Shown here: piece after piece, positions 22,601 through 32,378 of the stretch
Position numbering within the stretch: position 1 is the stretch's first letter
Layout of the letters: every line of letters begins with the position of its first letter
Origin: Mesostigma viride
Lineage: Eukaryota > Streptophyta > Mesostigmatophyceae > Mesostigmatales > Mesostigmataceae
DNA: 64,000 nt
Direction of reading: 5' to 3'
Assembly: GCA_009746045.1 (NCBI GenBank)
Contig: RPFO01000156.1
Span: 1,483,381-1,547,380, forward strand
Notes under the pieces: generated by a model
What the model was told of the DNA's origin: nothing
Databases searched by the model: none
The model's input: only the letters and a program-made list of their open reading frames with translations
Program-made: the position numbers and the translations under genes

Positions 22601-24804
22601 AAGAAGGCATTATGGCGACGTAACCCTCCCTGACTGGAAGGAAAAAGTACGAGGAGACAAGTGTGCATGACAGGAGGACTGAGAACCCTGCTGTAGGATC
22701 CACACGTGGGAACTGATGTCCATGAACGTCCACAACAGCATGCATTTCAGCAAAGTGAAATCTGCAACTAGGAAGGTTGCAAAGCATATGCTGATTGAAC
22801 CCTCCCTGACTGGAAGGAAAAGTAAGGTACCCGAGGTACAACAACCAAGCGCATCATCCTGAAACAACCACATCGCATAGATACGTCAAAGGTAAGAAAC
22901 ATAAAGTACCCTTGCCAAACAGGCCGACGCTTGAAGATGGACATGATGCACAAAGGAACAAGCCGGTGGAACGCCGGCGACAACCACTAAGGAAACAAAA
23001 GAGGTAAAGTGTTGATGCACTTCACATGGACGGCCGTGAGGGCCATATACAACAACTGTCACTTTAACTAATTGATCCCAACAAAGAGACAGCAACAGCC
23101 ATGAGGGTATCCCTAATTGCGATGTCTAGTAGCAAATAAGACCAACCTAGACAACACAGCTATTACTAGCTGCTGTCACAGCTGATACAAATATTGCTAG
23201 AATATTGCAGTCACTAAAGACTACAAGGGACGATGCTACTAAAGATAGCAATTGTCACTATAGCACCTATAAGGTGAGCACAGGCAGCCATCCTGGCCCC
23301 TGCAAAGGAGGCACAAGGTACAGGCAGCTAACGGCTACAACCACAGGGACACAGTGTCAACATACTGGCATGACTAGCAGCATATGGAAATAACCAAACA
23401 ACAAAAGAAAGAAGAAGGACAGGTGTGACCACCCGTGACAGCGCAGCAGCTAGCCAGACTGGCTATACTACCTGCCTGTCTCCAAGATACTGGCATGACT
23501 ACCAGCACCTAAAGAAAATAAAACAACCCAATGAAGGAAAAGAACAAGTGTGACCACCTGTAACAGTGCAGCAGCCAACCAAAGTACCTACTACTGCGCG
23601 TCACCATTCGCGCAAGCAACAGATATGACTACCTGACGTCACGGCTACGTAGTGCATCCAACAATTGTTGCCCTCCCTGTACCCTCTACACTGATGACCC
23701 AGGTGAGAGGATGGTTGGGGCAGAAGGCAAAGGTGGTGGTGAAGGTCATAGAGTGGTACAAGTGGCTCCTAGTGACCCAGGAGTGCCGTGTGCATAAGAA
23801 TTAACTCTTCTGCCTGAGTGGCACAAGAGTGGCAAGACCTGCCTCCCCCACCCGTACCCACGAATGACTTGTTCAGCGTGCTCCGAAGGTTAAGGAGCAA
23901 GCCACAGTGTACACTATTCCTGCTAGGGGCTACAGCCTATAAGGGCTGCCACTAAAAGAAACACTTGGGCTACAGCCTGGAAGGACTGCAAGGCTAAATG
24001 GGCTACAGCCGGGAAGGGCTGCAACGCCAAAATGGGCTACAGCCGGGAAGGGCTGCGACGCAAAAATGGGCTACAGCCTGGAAGGGCTGCAGCACACACA
24101 CACACACACAAAAGGGGGCTACAGCCTGTAAGGGCTGCAGCACCACAATGGGCTACAACATGTAAGGGCTGCAGCACAAAAATGGGCTACAGCCTGGAAG
24201 GGCTGCAGCATGACAAAAAGAAAAGGGGGCTACAGCCTGGAAGGGCTGCAACCCTAAAAGAAACACTACTGGGTAGGGCTGCACATACTGATAGAAATTC
24301 AAGTCTAGGAAAAACTAAAATTTCAACAGCATTGGCCGAAGGAGCGTTCTATTATAATGAACAATCCTACTCCGGGCATACCTGTGTCTTCGACTCCCCC
24401 AGCTGACTGCCCATGTGTCGTGCCCATGGACGCTGCCGAAGTAAAAGAGGTCGCCGATGATGAGGATATTCCCTCGGACGCTCGCCAGCACCCCGCCCCA
24501 CTAAAAAGTCGACCATAGGGGGATTATGGACCCGCTATAGGTTCTCGATGCCGATTTCCGGACTTATTCAATAACTACCGAACCCATAACCCCTCTTCGG
24601 CAGTGGCAATTAAAAATCGACCTACCGCCTAAAGAAAAAAAATTAAATTCGTGAAAAAAATCCGTTCCTGACAGGAACCTGGGTCATGACCTCTAGAGTG
24701 TAGGTCACGACATACGCACAATCGCAAGGTGGCCAGTCTGCGATGTGACATTACAATTGTTTTAGAAACTTATAAACAGCGCTTATTTACCTCTGCGACT
24801 CAGG
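19691..24804 (-). other. Internal region of the LTR element, non-coding
   Basis: About 5.1 kb has no frame resembling a retroviral-type protein; the longest minus-strand frame (about 21918-21427) is low complexity. It contains four further polypurine-like modules resembling the true tract (near 21303-21334, 21641-21668, 21723-21752 and 21768-21800), a pair of ACCCTCCCTGACTGGAAGG repeats (22622 and 22797), and a tandem array at 23929-24281. Confidence 0.6.
23929..24281. repeat. Tandem repeat inside the LTR element
   Basis: About nine imperfect copies of a 30-40 bp unit built on GGGCTACAGCCTGGAAGGGC and TGCA are present, with variable A-rich spacers. Each unit contains a short inverted repeat around GCCTGGAAGGGC. 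Confidence 0.8.
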
Positions 24805-24822
24805 TGGATTCCTCCGAGTCCA
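24805..24822 (-). promoter_or_regulatory. Putative primer-binding site
   Basis: One base inside the 5' LTR on the minus strand is TGGACTCGGAGGAATCCA. It starts with TGG, the complement of a tRNA CCA end. Which tRNA it matches cannot be told without the organism's tRNA set. Confidence 0.6.
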
Positions 24823-24823
24823 G

Positions 24824-25517
24824 TTTTACATCCCGGCTGACTGCCGGGTGTAAAAGATCTACACCTGATTCATAATAGACCATTATGAACAGTGGTCGCT
24901 ATATTAATCTGCGCAATCCACACCATGACTAGTATGGACGATAACTAATCTAACATAATTAACCTGGCGCAGTTGACCCTGGCCGGTTCAAGCCCGAGGT
25001 GTTGCAACCTCGTGGGAAGCTGGGCGAAATGCCTCCCGAGGTACATGTAGCATTTACGACAGGAATTCAGGACCATGCATTTCCTAAACCCGCGGGCGTG
25101 ACCCAGCCGGAAAGAGAAAGAGATTAACTCAATTCATTTCATTCATTCCGGGGGTGACAATGGTGAACGTTCCCACACACTATTAACCTTGGCGGCTCAC
25201 AGCGTTGCCAAGCAGTGCCAAGCAGCACTGCTTGGACGCATGGTCAACCGAGATCTCTAGGGCGCTACGGTTCACACGAATTGACCGTACGACCCAAAAC
25301 GAATTATACTAGGTCCACGCACATTGACATGCTGCGCACCTACAGATAAACCAAAGTACCGAAAGTACTACAAAACCACTGAATAGCAAGTACAACGCCG
25401 TATGAACCGGCTGTACAAATAGTCCTAAATAGTCGAACACTAAGACTTCGCCTATTTCACATTGTTGCGCCGAACTGTCCACTAAAGGAACCTAATTAAA
25501 TAGGCTTGGACGCAACA
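24824..25517 (-). repeat. 5' LTR of the retrotransposon
   Basis: This is the second 694-bp LTR copy, aligned without gaps to 18977-19670 with one observed difference. It carries the same terminal hairpin (24824-24855). Confidence 0.9.
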
Positions 25518-25522
25518 CCTGG

Positions 25523-26095
25523 AGGTGGGGGCGGCGGAGGCTGGGAAAGTGGTCGAAAGAGGAGACGATATTCAGGCGAGAATCAAAGAGGCGGCCTCGG
25601 TTGAAGAGCTGCTTGCACAATTCAACAAGCGAGGCGTGTGATCCCCAAAACACGCAGCCCAGGATGCGGTCCTCGGTAAACTTGTCAACAAAGCCGGGCT
25701 GGCGGGCTTCAGCTACAAATTCGAGCTCGACCCAGCTCGGCTCGGCAGGGCGACTGCGCTTGGGTTCTGGCGACGCTGCTGGCGATGCGGGCTCAGCAGG
25801 GGGATGGGCGACCACTAGAGCTTGGCTAGTGGCGCCGCTGCCTTCTGCCTGGCCGGTTGGCGAAGCTGCAGCCGGGGCTGCAGGCGTATTTTCATTGCTG
25901 AGCGCAGCCGCCAGGCTGCGTTGCGTCGAGAGGCGTTTGCTCATCGTATAGTGCGTTATAGCTTCGGAAAATTATATCAGCATGTGCGTCTAAGAAAGAC
26001 GAAGCGATTGTGATATTCACAGCTGAATTCGGTGCTCAAACGTGAAAGTTATGAGCTCCGACAGCCATGGCTACCTCGTGGCTCGTGGCTCGTCT
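25523..26095 (-). mobile_element. ORF1-only LINE derivative, copy D/E, 5' portion
   Basis: This is the 5' UTR (about 26095-25945) and N-terminal part of ORF1 (ATG 25944, MSKRLSTQRSLAAALSNENT) of the element whose remainder is at 17535-18971. The frame is open for about 140 codons until the LTR insertion. The conserved start and 5' UTR match copies B and F. Confidence 0.8.
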
Positions 26096-27165
26096 TGGTA
26101 CTAGTATGGCATAGCATGGCTAAATTCTTAATGCAACATCCATGGGGGTCCCATTATAGACAAAGCATGGCTAAATGTTGAAGGCATCGTCCATGGGGGC
26201 CATTATGGGCGCACATGCGCGTGGGCCACATGCTAGGCTAAGCCTTACTAATCTACACTACTGGTATATATATTCCTAGTCTGAGGTGGCAGGAGGGGGC
26301 TGCCAGGGCTTGTGGTCAACGTGGATGACCGCCCCCCTCCAGTATACCGGCTTCCCCCTTGCGCTCTGCCGGAGCTGAAGGTAGGTCGGCCATAGCTCGC
26401 GTCGCCGCTGTTGCTGGGCCAGGGTCAAGTCGTCGTCCAGCGTGAAGCGAGTCTCCGAGAGCTTCTTGCGGCATTTAAGGAACGCCAGCTTGTCCGCCAT
26501 GTACTTAAAGGTGAGGAGCACGGGTGCCGGGCCAGCCTTCCCCCGCGTGCGGGGGAGGCGGACAGCCGACATGGCCAGCTCACCAGTGAGTAACATGGGG
26601 GCAAGAATGGCGCGCTTAAATGCCTCAAGAAGGCTCGTGGAGGTCTCACCTGCCTGCTGGTCGAAGTGCTTGACGATGACATTGTGGCTGCGCCGGGCGA
26701 TGTCGGCTTCCTCGCGAAGGTCGAGGGCTTGTTGCTTGTTGTTCCAGTCGTGATCATCGACCTTGAAAGGGTGGGGCCGAAAGCGCGGTTCCGAGGGGCG
26801 GGACCATCCTGTTTTGTCGGCTGGGCGGGTGCGTTTCGGGTCAGGCGATGCCGATGGCGAGGCATTAAGCCCGGGAGGTTGCTGGGTGACCACCAGTGCA
26901 CGACTAGTGTCACCGCTGCCTGCCGGACCTGATGGCGAAGCTGCAGCCGCAGCTGCCGCATTTTCATGGGCGAGCGCATCCGCCAAACTGCGTTGCGTCA
27001 AAGGACGTTTGCTCGTCATATATTGCGTTTTAGATTCGGAAAATTATATCAGCATGTGCGTCTTAGAAAGACGAAGCGATAGTGATATTCACAGCTGAAT
27101 TTGGGGCTCAAACGTGAAAGTTATGAGCTCCGCCGTCAGCCATGGCTACCTCGTGGCTCGTGGCT
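26096..27165 (-). mobile_element. ORF1-only LINE derivative, copy F (intact short ORF1)
   Basis: Minus-strand CDS 27019-26276 is uninterrupted (247 codons). It has the family N-terminus (TSKRPLTQRSLADALAHEN), lacks most of the TA-rich linker and coiled coil of copy B, and keeps the whole C-terminal region: FLKCRKKL, DDDLTLAQQQRRRELWPTY, GKPVYWRGAVIHV. The layout fits an L1-type ORF1 RNA-binding protein. The 5' UTR (27020-27165) and 3' UTR (26275-26096) are family-typical. The divergence from B and D indicates a second subfamily. It is the only ORF1 copy here with an open frame from start to stop, so it could still be expressed. Confidence 0.75.
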
Positions 27166-27331
27166 GGGAAGTATAAGCTACCCAGCAACTTGGCGCGGTC
27201 AAAGAATATGACCGAGACATTATGCTCCGTCAAGTCCGGTGTTTTTTGCAACGTCACCCACATCTGTTCGGTGCTGCCCTATGGCACAAGCTCTACAAAC
27301 AGGTCGTGGACTGGCTGGATCGCGTAGTATC
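27166..27331. other. Short spacer, nothing recognised
   Basis: The plus frame is open (about 27142-27325) but has no recognised family. The last 25 bp (TGGCTGGATCGCGTAGTATC) also precede repeat X copy 3. Confidence 0.3.
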
Positions 27332-27855
27332 TCCGCACATCTGAACCCTGTGATGCCAGATCTCCTTTGCGGCCGTTCCGCGCTTGGCACTGGATTCGTT
27401 GTCCACATCGTCGCGTCGCAGCAGCAACACGATGTTTTCTGGCATACGCGGGCTTTTGGTTCCCGCCGCACATTTGAAAGTGCTGTCACTCCGGCTTTTT
27501 GCCTTTGCACCGTGTGCAGTTCTTGGACGTTTGGAATCATGGCATGGCTAATGTAATGACTGACTAGCTAGACCTTTTCAGTAGTTTTCCATTTGCTGGT
27601 ATTTCCTCGTAAATGGTGGGACTAGAGCGATCGCAGCAATGGTGCTCACCACTAGACACTCCCGGCCAGTTAGGCTCGAAACACACGCCCTGATCAAGCA
27701 AGCTGTTTCCGGCCCCACCGTCTAGGTCATCTAGTCGCTCTACACGTAAGCCAGCCACAATTTCAATGCACAAGGCTACACATTTCCATCTCCATTCACA
27801 TTCATCATCCATGAATGACTCGAACACGCGGACAAGATAACGGCATGCTACCATG
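27332..27855 (-). mobile_element. Dispersed repeat X, copy 2
   Basis: This is the same block as at 11920-12440. A one-base insertion near 27488 shifts the conserved minus-strand frame, so this copy is broken. It is followed at 27858-27905 by one end of the GAGACAACCAGCGC motif in inverted orientation. Confidence 0.6.
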
Positions 27856-27905
27856 GTCCGGATTCTCCCGATTTCTGGCCTGCGCTGGTTGTCTCCTTGA
27901 TAACC

Positions 27906-28084
27906 TGCACACCACTGTGTTCAGGCACCTAGGGGTGCCGACAGAGGTGGGAGGATCATCATGGCTATACAAAGGCGAGGGCATGGCTTCTCAACAGAGA
28001 GTGACTCTCTGCATAGGCAGAGCTTGGCTAAATTCTTAATGCATCATCCATGGGGAGTCCCATTATATAGGCACATGTGTCGTG
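27906..28084. repeat. ORF1-family 3' UTR fragments
   Basis: Pieces match the 3' UTR blocks of copies D, F and G (GGAGGATCATCATGGCTATAC, CATCATCCATGGGGAGTCC). No gene. Confidence 0.55.
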
Positions 28085-28680
28085 GACCGGCTGGATCGCA
28101 TAGTATCTCCGCACATCTGAACCCTGTGATGCCAGATCTCCTTTGCGGCCGTTCCGAGCTTGGCACTGGATTCGTTGTCCACATCGTCGCGTCGCTGCAG
28201 CAACACAATGTTTTCTGGCATCCGCGGGCTTTTGGTTCCCGCCGCACATTCGAAAGTGCTGTCCTCCGGCTTTTTGCCTTTGCACCGTGTGCAGTTCTTG
28301 GACGTTTGGAATCATGGCATGGCTAACGTGATGACTGACTAGCTAGACCTTTTCAGTGGTTTTCCATTTGCGGGTATTTCCTCGTAAATGGTGGGAGAGC
28401 GATCGCAGCAATGGTGCTTGAGCACCACTAGACACTCCCGGCCAGTTAGGCTCGAAACACACGCCCTGATCAAGCATGCTGTTTCCGGCCCCACCGTCTA
28501 GGTCATCTAGTCGCTCTACACGTAAGCCAGCCATAATTTCAATGCACAAGGATACACATTTCCATCACCATTCATCTTCATCATCCTGAACGACTCGAAC
28601 ACGCGGAAAAGATAACGGCAGGCTCGAGCTACCATGGTCCGGATTCTCCCGATTTCTGGCCTGCGCTGGTTGTCTCCTTG
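28085..28680 (-). mobile_element. Dispersed repeat X, copy 3
   Basis: This is the third copy of the repeat, in the same orientation as the others, keeping the open minus-strand frame (about 28315-28120). It ends with the same inverted motif as copy 2. Copies 2 and 3 form an interrupted tandem pair. Confidence 0.6.
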
Positions 28681-29194
28681 ACATGTGGCTCGGCCAAATT
28701 CTTGAGGCATCGTCCATGCAGGGGTGGGTGGGATGGCCATGTTGCCAGACTTCAGTCAGGGAGGCCTTCGCGTCCACAGTTCCCGGGAATTTCCTTCCTA
28801 CCATGCGTGAATTGGTTTTCTCAATTACCATGGTTGTCTTCCTTTCATGAATGCTGGCTCCATTTGCATAAACGGGGGATTGTATGCTAGCTACGTACCA
28901 TGGCAGTCAGCCGTGCACACCCCCATCATGATGTCTGATACCCATAATCCAACTTCAACTCATCAAACATATTACATAGGTATTTTCACATAGGGCAGGA
29001 AGCCTGGGCTCAAGAGCAAGATGCTGTACATGGCATCTCACAGCTTGCAGCGATTTCCGACACCGGGTCGTAAGAAAGAAACCATCCAGGGAGTGATGAT
29101 ACACAGCGTGTGTGTATCTCTAATATGTTGCTTGTGCCCGAGACTCCCTGACACACAGGACAATGAAGTCTGAAAAGCCAGTTGGCCCAGCCTA
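28681..29194. other. POLR3K 3' flank, no gene
   Basis: This is unique sequence downstream of POLR3K. The minus-strand pentamer TGTAA at 28976-28972, about 220 nt past the stop, is a plausible polyadenylation signal. Nothing else was recognised. Confidence 0.5.
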
Positions 29195-30238
29195 TTACCC
29201 TTCCCTCCAACGAAACGAGCATGAGGCCTTACAGCACTTGTAGAAAGTGGACATTGGCTCATCCGCGGAGCGGATTTGGACTTGCATAAAGTAAGCCTGA
29301 CTGTGGCCGCACCGGGGGCACGTAACTGCAGCAGGGCGCGGCCACGCACCAAGTGAAACATGTGAGGGTGGGCAGGAGGGTCAAGAAATTAGGATGCGCA
29401 TTATTCATTACAAGAAAGTTTTGTAACTACACTATCTAACCAACGCTCATGTTGGGGTTCAATCAAGCTAGAAGAAAAGGCGAACCTAGCCGAAGAGAGC
29501 AGAGTCAATGACATGGGCGTTGGCTGCCAATAACTCGCGTGTGTTCCAGGCAGAAAATGCCAACATCAGCTACAGACCCAAGAATTCCAACAATAAACGG
29601 TGTAAATCTGCCTGGGATGACAAATCCCATAGCTACCAAGACAGTGTCTGCCGCAGGCCAAATGGCCTTTTGCACATGGTGTCATGAGACAACCTACACT
29701 CATGCCACCTCAAACTGTGCTCCAAAATGAAATCCATCAGTGGAAGATGTGCTTGATTAGCTATGGCTGTACAATACTAGGACAAAAATCACCGCCCACT
29801 CATGTGTCTTAGGCCACCGCAACCTACCGTCCGTCTTGTCGACATTTTTCCACGCCGCATCCCCACCAAGTACGTCGTCCTTCTCCTTGCGCTTCAAAGG
29901 AAGGGACTTGCGAATCTGCAGCAACAAACGTACCGAGGAGTCGATGCCGAGCACTGCTTCATCAAGTAAGAGATTTTGGGTACGCCAGGTGAGTTTGCGT
30001 CCCTCGACGATGTTGTTAAAACGATTTGCAACGCAAATTCTATCCAAGGGTCCAAGTGGGCTTTGCCCTCTTTCCGAGATCTGCGAAAAAACACTCAAAG
30101 CTTCTTCAAAACCCCATACGCCCGCCGCACCTCTTTATTTAATGGATAGATGTAAGGGCACGTTTGACAGAAGTACCGCAGCTCCCCATATTTGTGCTCA
30201 ACAAGAAGCAAGTTCCCGCAAGTCGGACAAAAATCCAT
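29195..30238 (-). CDS. POLR3K: DNA-directed RNA polymerase III subunit RPC11/RPC10
   Basis: This TFIIS-like subunit gives Pol III its RNA-cleavage activity and acts in termination and reinitiation. Exons on the minus strand: 30238-30131, 29915-29828, 29325-29195; introns are GT-AG and phases fit. The product is 108 residues, the same as human POLR3K. The N-terminal zinc ribbon reads MDFCPTCGNLLLVE and FCQTCPY. The linker has KEKDDVLGG and WKNVDKT. The C-terminal ribbon reads CPRCGHSQAYFMQVQIRSAD then EPMSTFYKCCKASC and a WREG end. The RSADE motif, with the acidic pair needed for cleavage, is intact. The final ribbon has CCKASCSFRW where most homologues have a CGH before the W; the four zinc Cys are present. 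Confidence 0.95.
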
Positions 30239-30604
30239 GCTCATGCGCCGTCGTGGGTGTAGAGGCTAGCTCGCTGCTTTGCGCCGTCAACATGCTATAC
30301 CTTCCCCCACATTCTCAATGCATGTATCGACTAGAGAGGTCGCTTTGATTTTGATGAGTAGTTGTGAAAATATCCATCTTGCCAGCAGGTTATTCGTTTT
30401 TAGGAAGACAGGCTACAGGTCAGACATCCAGGATATTTGTCCACCTACGCCATCACTGAGCTCAAAAGAGCACTCGGCAGCTCAGTCGCAACACGACTTC
30501 GCCTTAACACAAAAATATAAATGATTCTGTTCTATGAGAGGAAATTATGGCGAGTGTGGTGCAACTACTCAGTAACTTACAGAAGCTCGCTCTCCTGCCG
30601 CCAG
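30239..30604. promoter_or_regulatory. POLR3K upstream region
   Basis: This lies between the POLR3K start and the DNA element at 30605. No coding segment is certain. It should contain the POLR3K promoter. A weak 14-nt exon-like piece on the minus strand near 30590 (followed by GTAAGT) might belong to the candidate gene at 31899. Confidence 0.4.
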
Positions 30605-31514
30605 TACAGTCATTCCCGCGTTAAGTTGCGTTTCTTAAGGTTGCGTTCCCGCGTTAAGTTGCGGCGCCGAAGTTTGGGGGGCGACCGCAACTTAAGCATG
30701 GAGGCCATCGCAACTTAACGCGGTAATGACTCAATTTGTAGGTGTCAGGCCATTTTTGGCCGCGCAGGAGGCCATTTTTTGCCAAGTCCGGACCCGCTAC
30801 GTGATTTTAGGGGGCAAAATACGCAAGCCCCACTGGCGCGCAAATTTCCCCGCCTGCTGGCCTAATGATAGGTGAAAAGCGCGAATGCAACCTTACAAAT
30901 TCAGTTTTGCCGGCAGCCTGCGGGCTGCGGTACATAAGAATCCACGACCATGCATGGTCATCTGTAATTGAGACACTATCTTGCCGGAAATTACCACCAT
31001 ATGAGTCATGCCAAATGCACCGCAGAAGGGCAAAGACAAGGTTGTTGAGGCCACAGGCAGTCTCGCTGCATGTGGCCTCCATGATGCTGTTATTATTGTT
31101 TACACGCAGGCCATTGACAGTAAATGAAGCTTCCCTCACGACTGTTCCCATGTTTTGTCACAGTCAAACGTGAAGCCGACTGGCAATTAAGTAACCCGCC
31201 AAAAAAAGAGCCGAAGTCAGAGGGTTAAACACACTTGTGTTATAAAACGCAGGCACTGCGTGGCTGCCCACGGCGTGTTTTGCAGCCCGCCTTTCAGTTT
31301 GTCCACAATATCTGGCCTGGAAAATGGACTTTGGCCGGCTTTGACGCTGCAGCTGGATCGGGCTTGACGAGAGCTGTCGAATGCCGTATAGAAGTCCGTC
31401 AGAGGAGGAGGTGGTGGGCTGCTAGCCTAATTCTACCGTTAAGTTGCGTTCCCGCGTTAAGTTGCGGCGCCAAATTTTAGGGGGCGATCGCAACTTAACG
31501 CGGGAATGACTGTA
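30605..31514. mobile_element. TIR DNA element with TA target duplication
   Basis: The ends are perfect inverted copies for about 24 bp (CAGTCATTCCCGCGTTAAGT at the left, its complement at the right), flanked by TA on both sides. This is typical of Tc1/mariner-like or related elements. Subterminal blocks repeat the GCGTTAAGTTGCG word in both orientations, so each end is itself palindromic. A shorter relative is at 52469-52783 and shares about 120 bp of interior (GAGAGCTGTCGAATGCCGTA). No DDE transposase was recognised, so it is probably non-autonomous. Confidence 0.75.
30807..31151 (-). CDS. Unidentified 114-residue ORF inside the TIR element
   Basis: The frame is open from ATG at 31151 to a stop at 30807. 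The composition looks protein-like, not repetitive (TVNGLRVNNNNSIMEATC, then LLRCIWHDSYGG). No family was recognised. It could be a transposase remnant, a captured host exon (a GTAAGG donor follows TEF near 30900), or chance. The deletion derivative at 52469 lacks it. Confidence 0.3.
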   Translation of the reverse strand: MGTVVREASFTVNGLRVNNNNSIMEATCSETACGLNNLVFALLRCIWHDSYGGNFRQDSVSITDDHAWSWILMYRSPQAAGKTEFVRLHSRFSPIIRPAGGEICAPVGLAYFAP

Positions 31515-31527
31515 CTGCATGACTCAC

Positions 31528-31899
31528 GCGTCCTGATGCCAGCATATTTTGCCCACAGCTGGAAATTCAGACCACCAGCATAATTGCCAACTCCGGACTA
31601 GATTACATTTGGCGTACGGAGATCTAAGCTCCCAGCGTTGCGGTCATCCCACGGAAAACTTGCGAGCTTACCGCGCGTAGATAGTTGAAAAGCGAAACTA
31701 CATGGGATCTTGCCAAATGTGCAGCACCTGGGCTTGACTCACTCGGATATGGCTGGTGGATCCGAAAACCTAATAGCTTTTCACCAGAAACAGCGTTAAT
31801 GGACCCGTCACAACAGGGGATAAGGGCATCCGAGTTCGAACTTTCCCCTTTCCCCTTGCTGCCACCTCTGAACGCAGCGTTATATCTTGCGGGTGGCAT
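31528..31899 (-). CDS. Candidate first exons of an unidentified gene
   Basis: The minus-strand ATG at 31899 opens 76 codons ending at a GTAAGC donor (exon 31899-31672). A possible second exon, 31558-31528, lies between TTTCCAG and GTGAGT and joins in phase. The protein begins MPPARYNAAFRGGSKGKG and continues with a mixed composition (GFRIHQPYPSES, LARSHVVSLFNYLRA). No family was recognised. It is divergent from the methyltransferase-like gene, with 479 bp between starts. The TIR element 30605-31514 would lie in its next intron or cut it off. Confidence 0.35.
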
Positions 31900-32378
31900 T
31901 CGGTTTCTGTGTTATAAAAACAGACATAGTAGAAGTTAATATATTTTCTCCATTCATAGAAAATTCCGGACAACTAGGCAGGATGCATACGTTAGCAATC
32001 TCGTCAGCTTCTGCCGCGTGCATGAGTGCCCCATCGACCGTTGCACAAAACTCGGGCACTTCTCTGCAGAGACAATTCGCTCCAGCGTCAAAGCATCTGC
32101 CCGGTAGCGCGGTCCATCATTTCGCCGCTCGTCCTCGGCTAACGTCCAAATGCACGACTCGGTGGGTGCTCCTGCAGGCTTTTGTAATGAGCACTTGCAG
32201 CTTTCCTAACGTTAGGCGTTTGCATCAATCATTTTATAATTGCCGTGGAGGCAGGCTTAAAAGCGGAATCCAGTTATTCGGTCACCATGCATCGTCTGTT
32301 TGCACATGGACCTGCCGCTGGTGGCAATGCTCGTGACTCAAAGTCCAAGCCGTACACGAGGGTGATTGGGTGGGCACG
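31900..32378. promoter_or_regulatory. Upstream region of the methyltransferase-like gene
   Basis: Short region between the possible divergent gene and the methyltransferase-like start. It holds chance open frames only and probably contains the 5' UTR and promoter. Confidence 0.4.

Larger units (their letters stand above)
18977..25517 (-). mobile_element. Complete non-autonomous LTR retrotransposon
   Basis: Two 694-bp direct repeats (18977-19670 and 24824-25517) differ at only one position that I could find (19107 G against 24954 C). They flank 5.15 kb of internal DNA. A 5-bp target duplication CCTGG lies at 18972-18976 and 25518-25522. Orientation is minus: a polypurine tract (AGAGAGGGGGGAGGAG) abuts the TGTTGCG end of the 3' LTR, and a primer-binding-like TGGACTCGGAGG follows the 5' LTR after one base. 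No gag, protease, reverse transcriptase or integrase frame is present, so it must depend on a partner. Size and lack of coding match the LARD class. Near-identical LTRs mean recent insertion. Confidence 0.9.
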
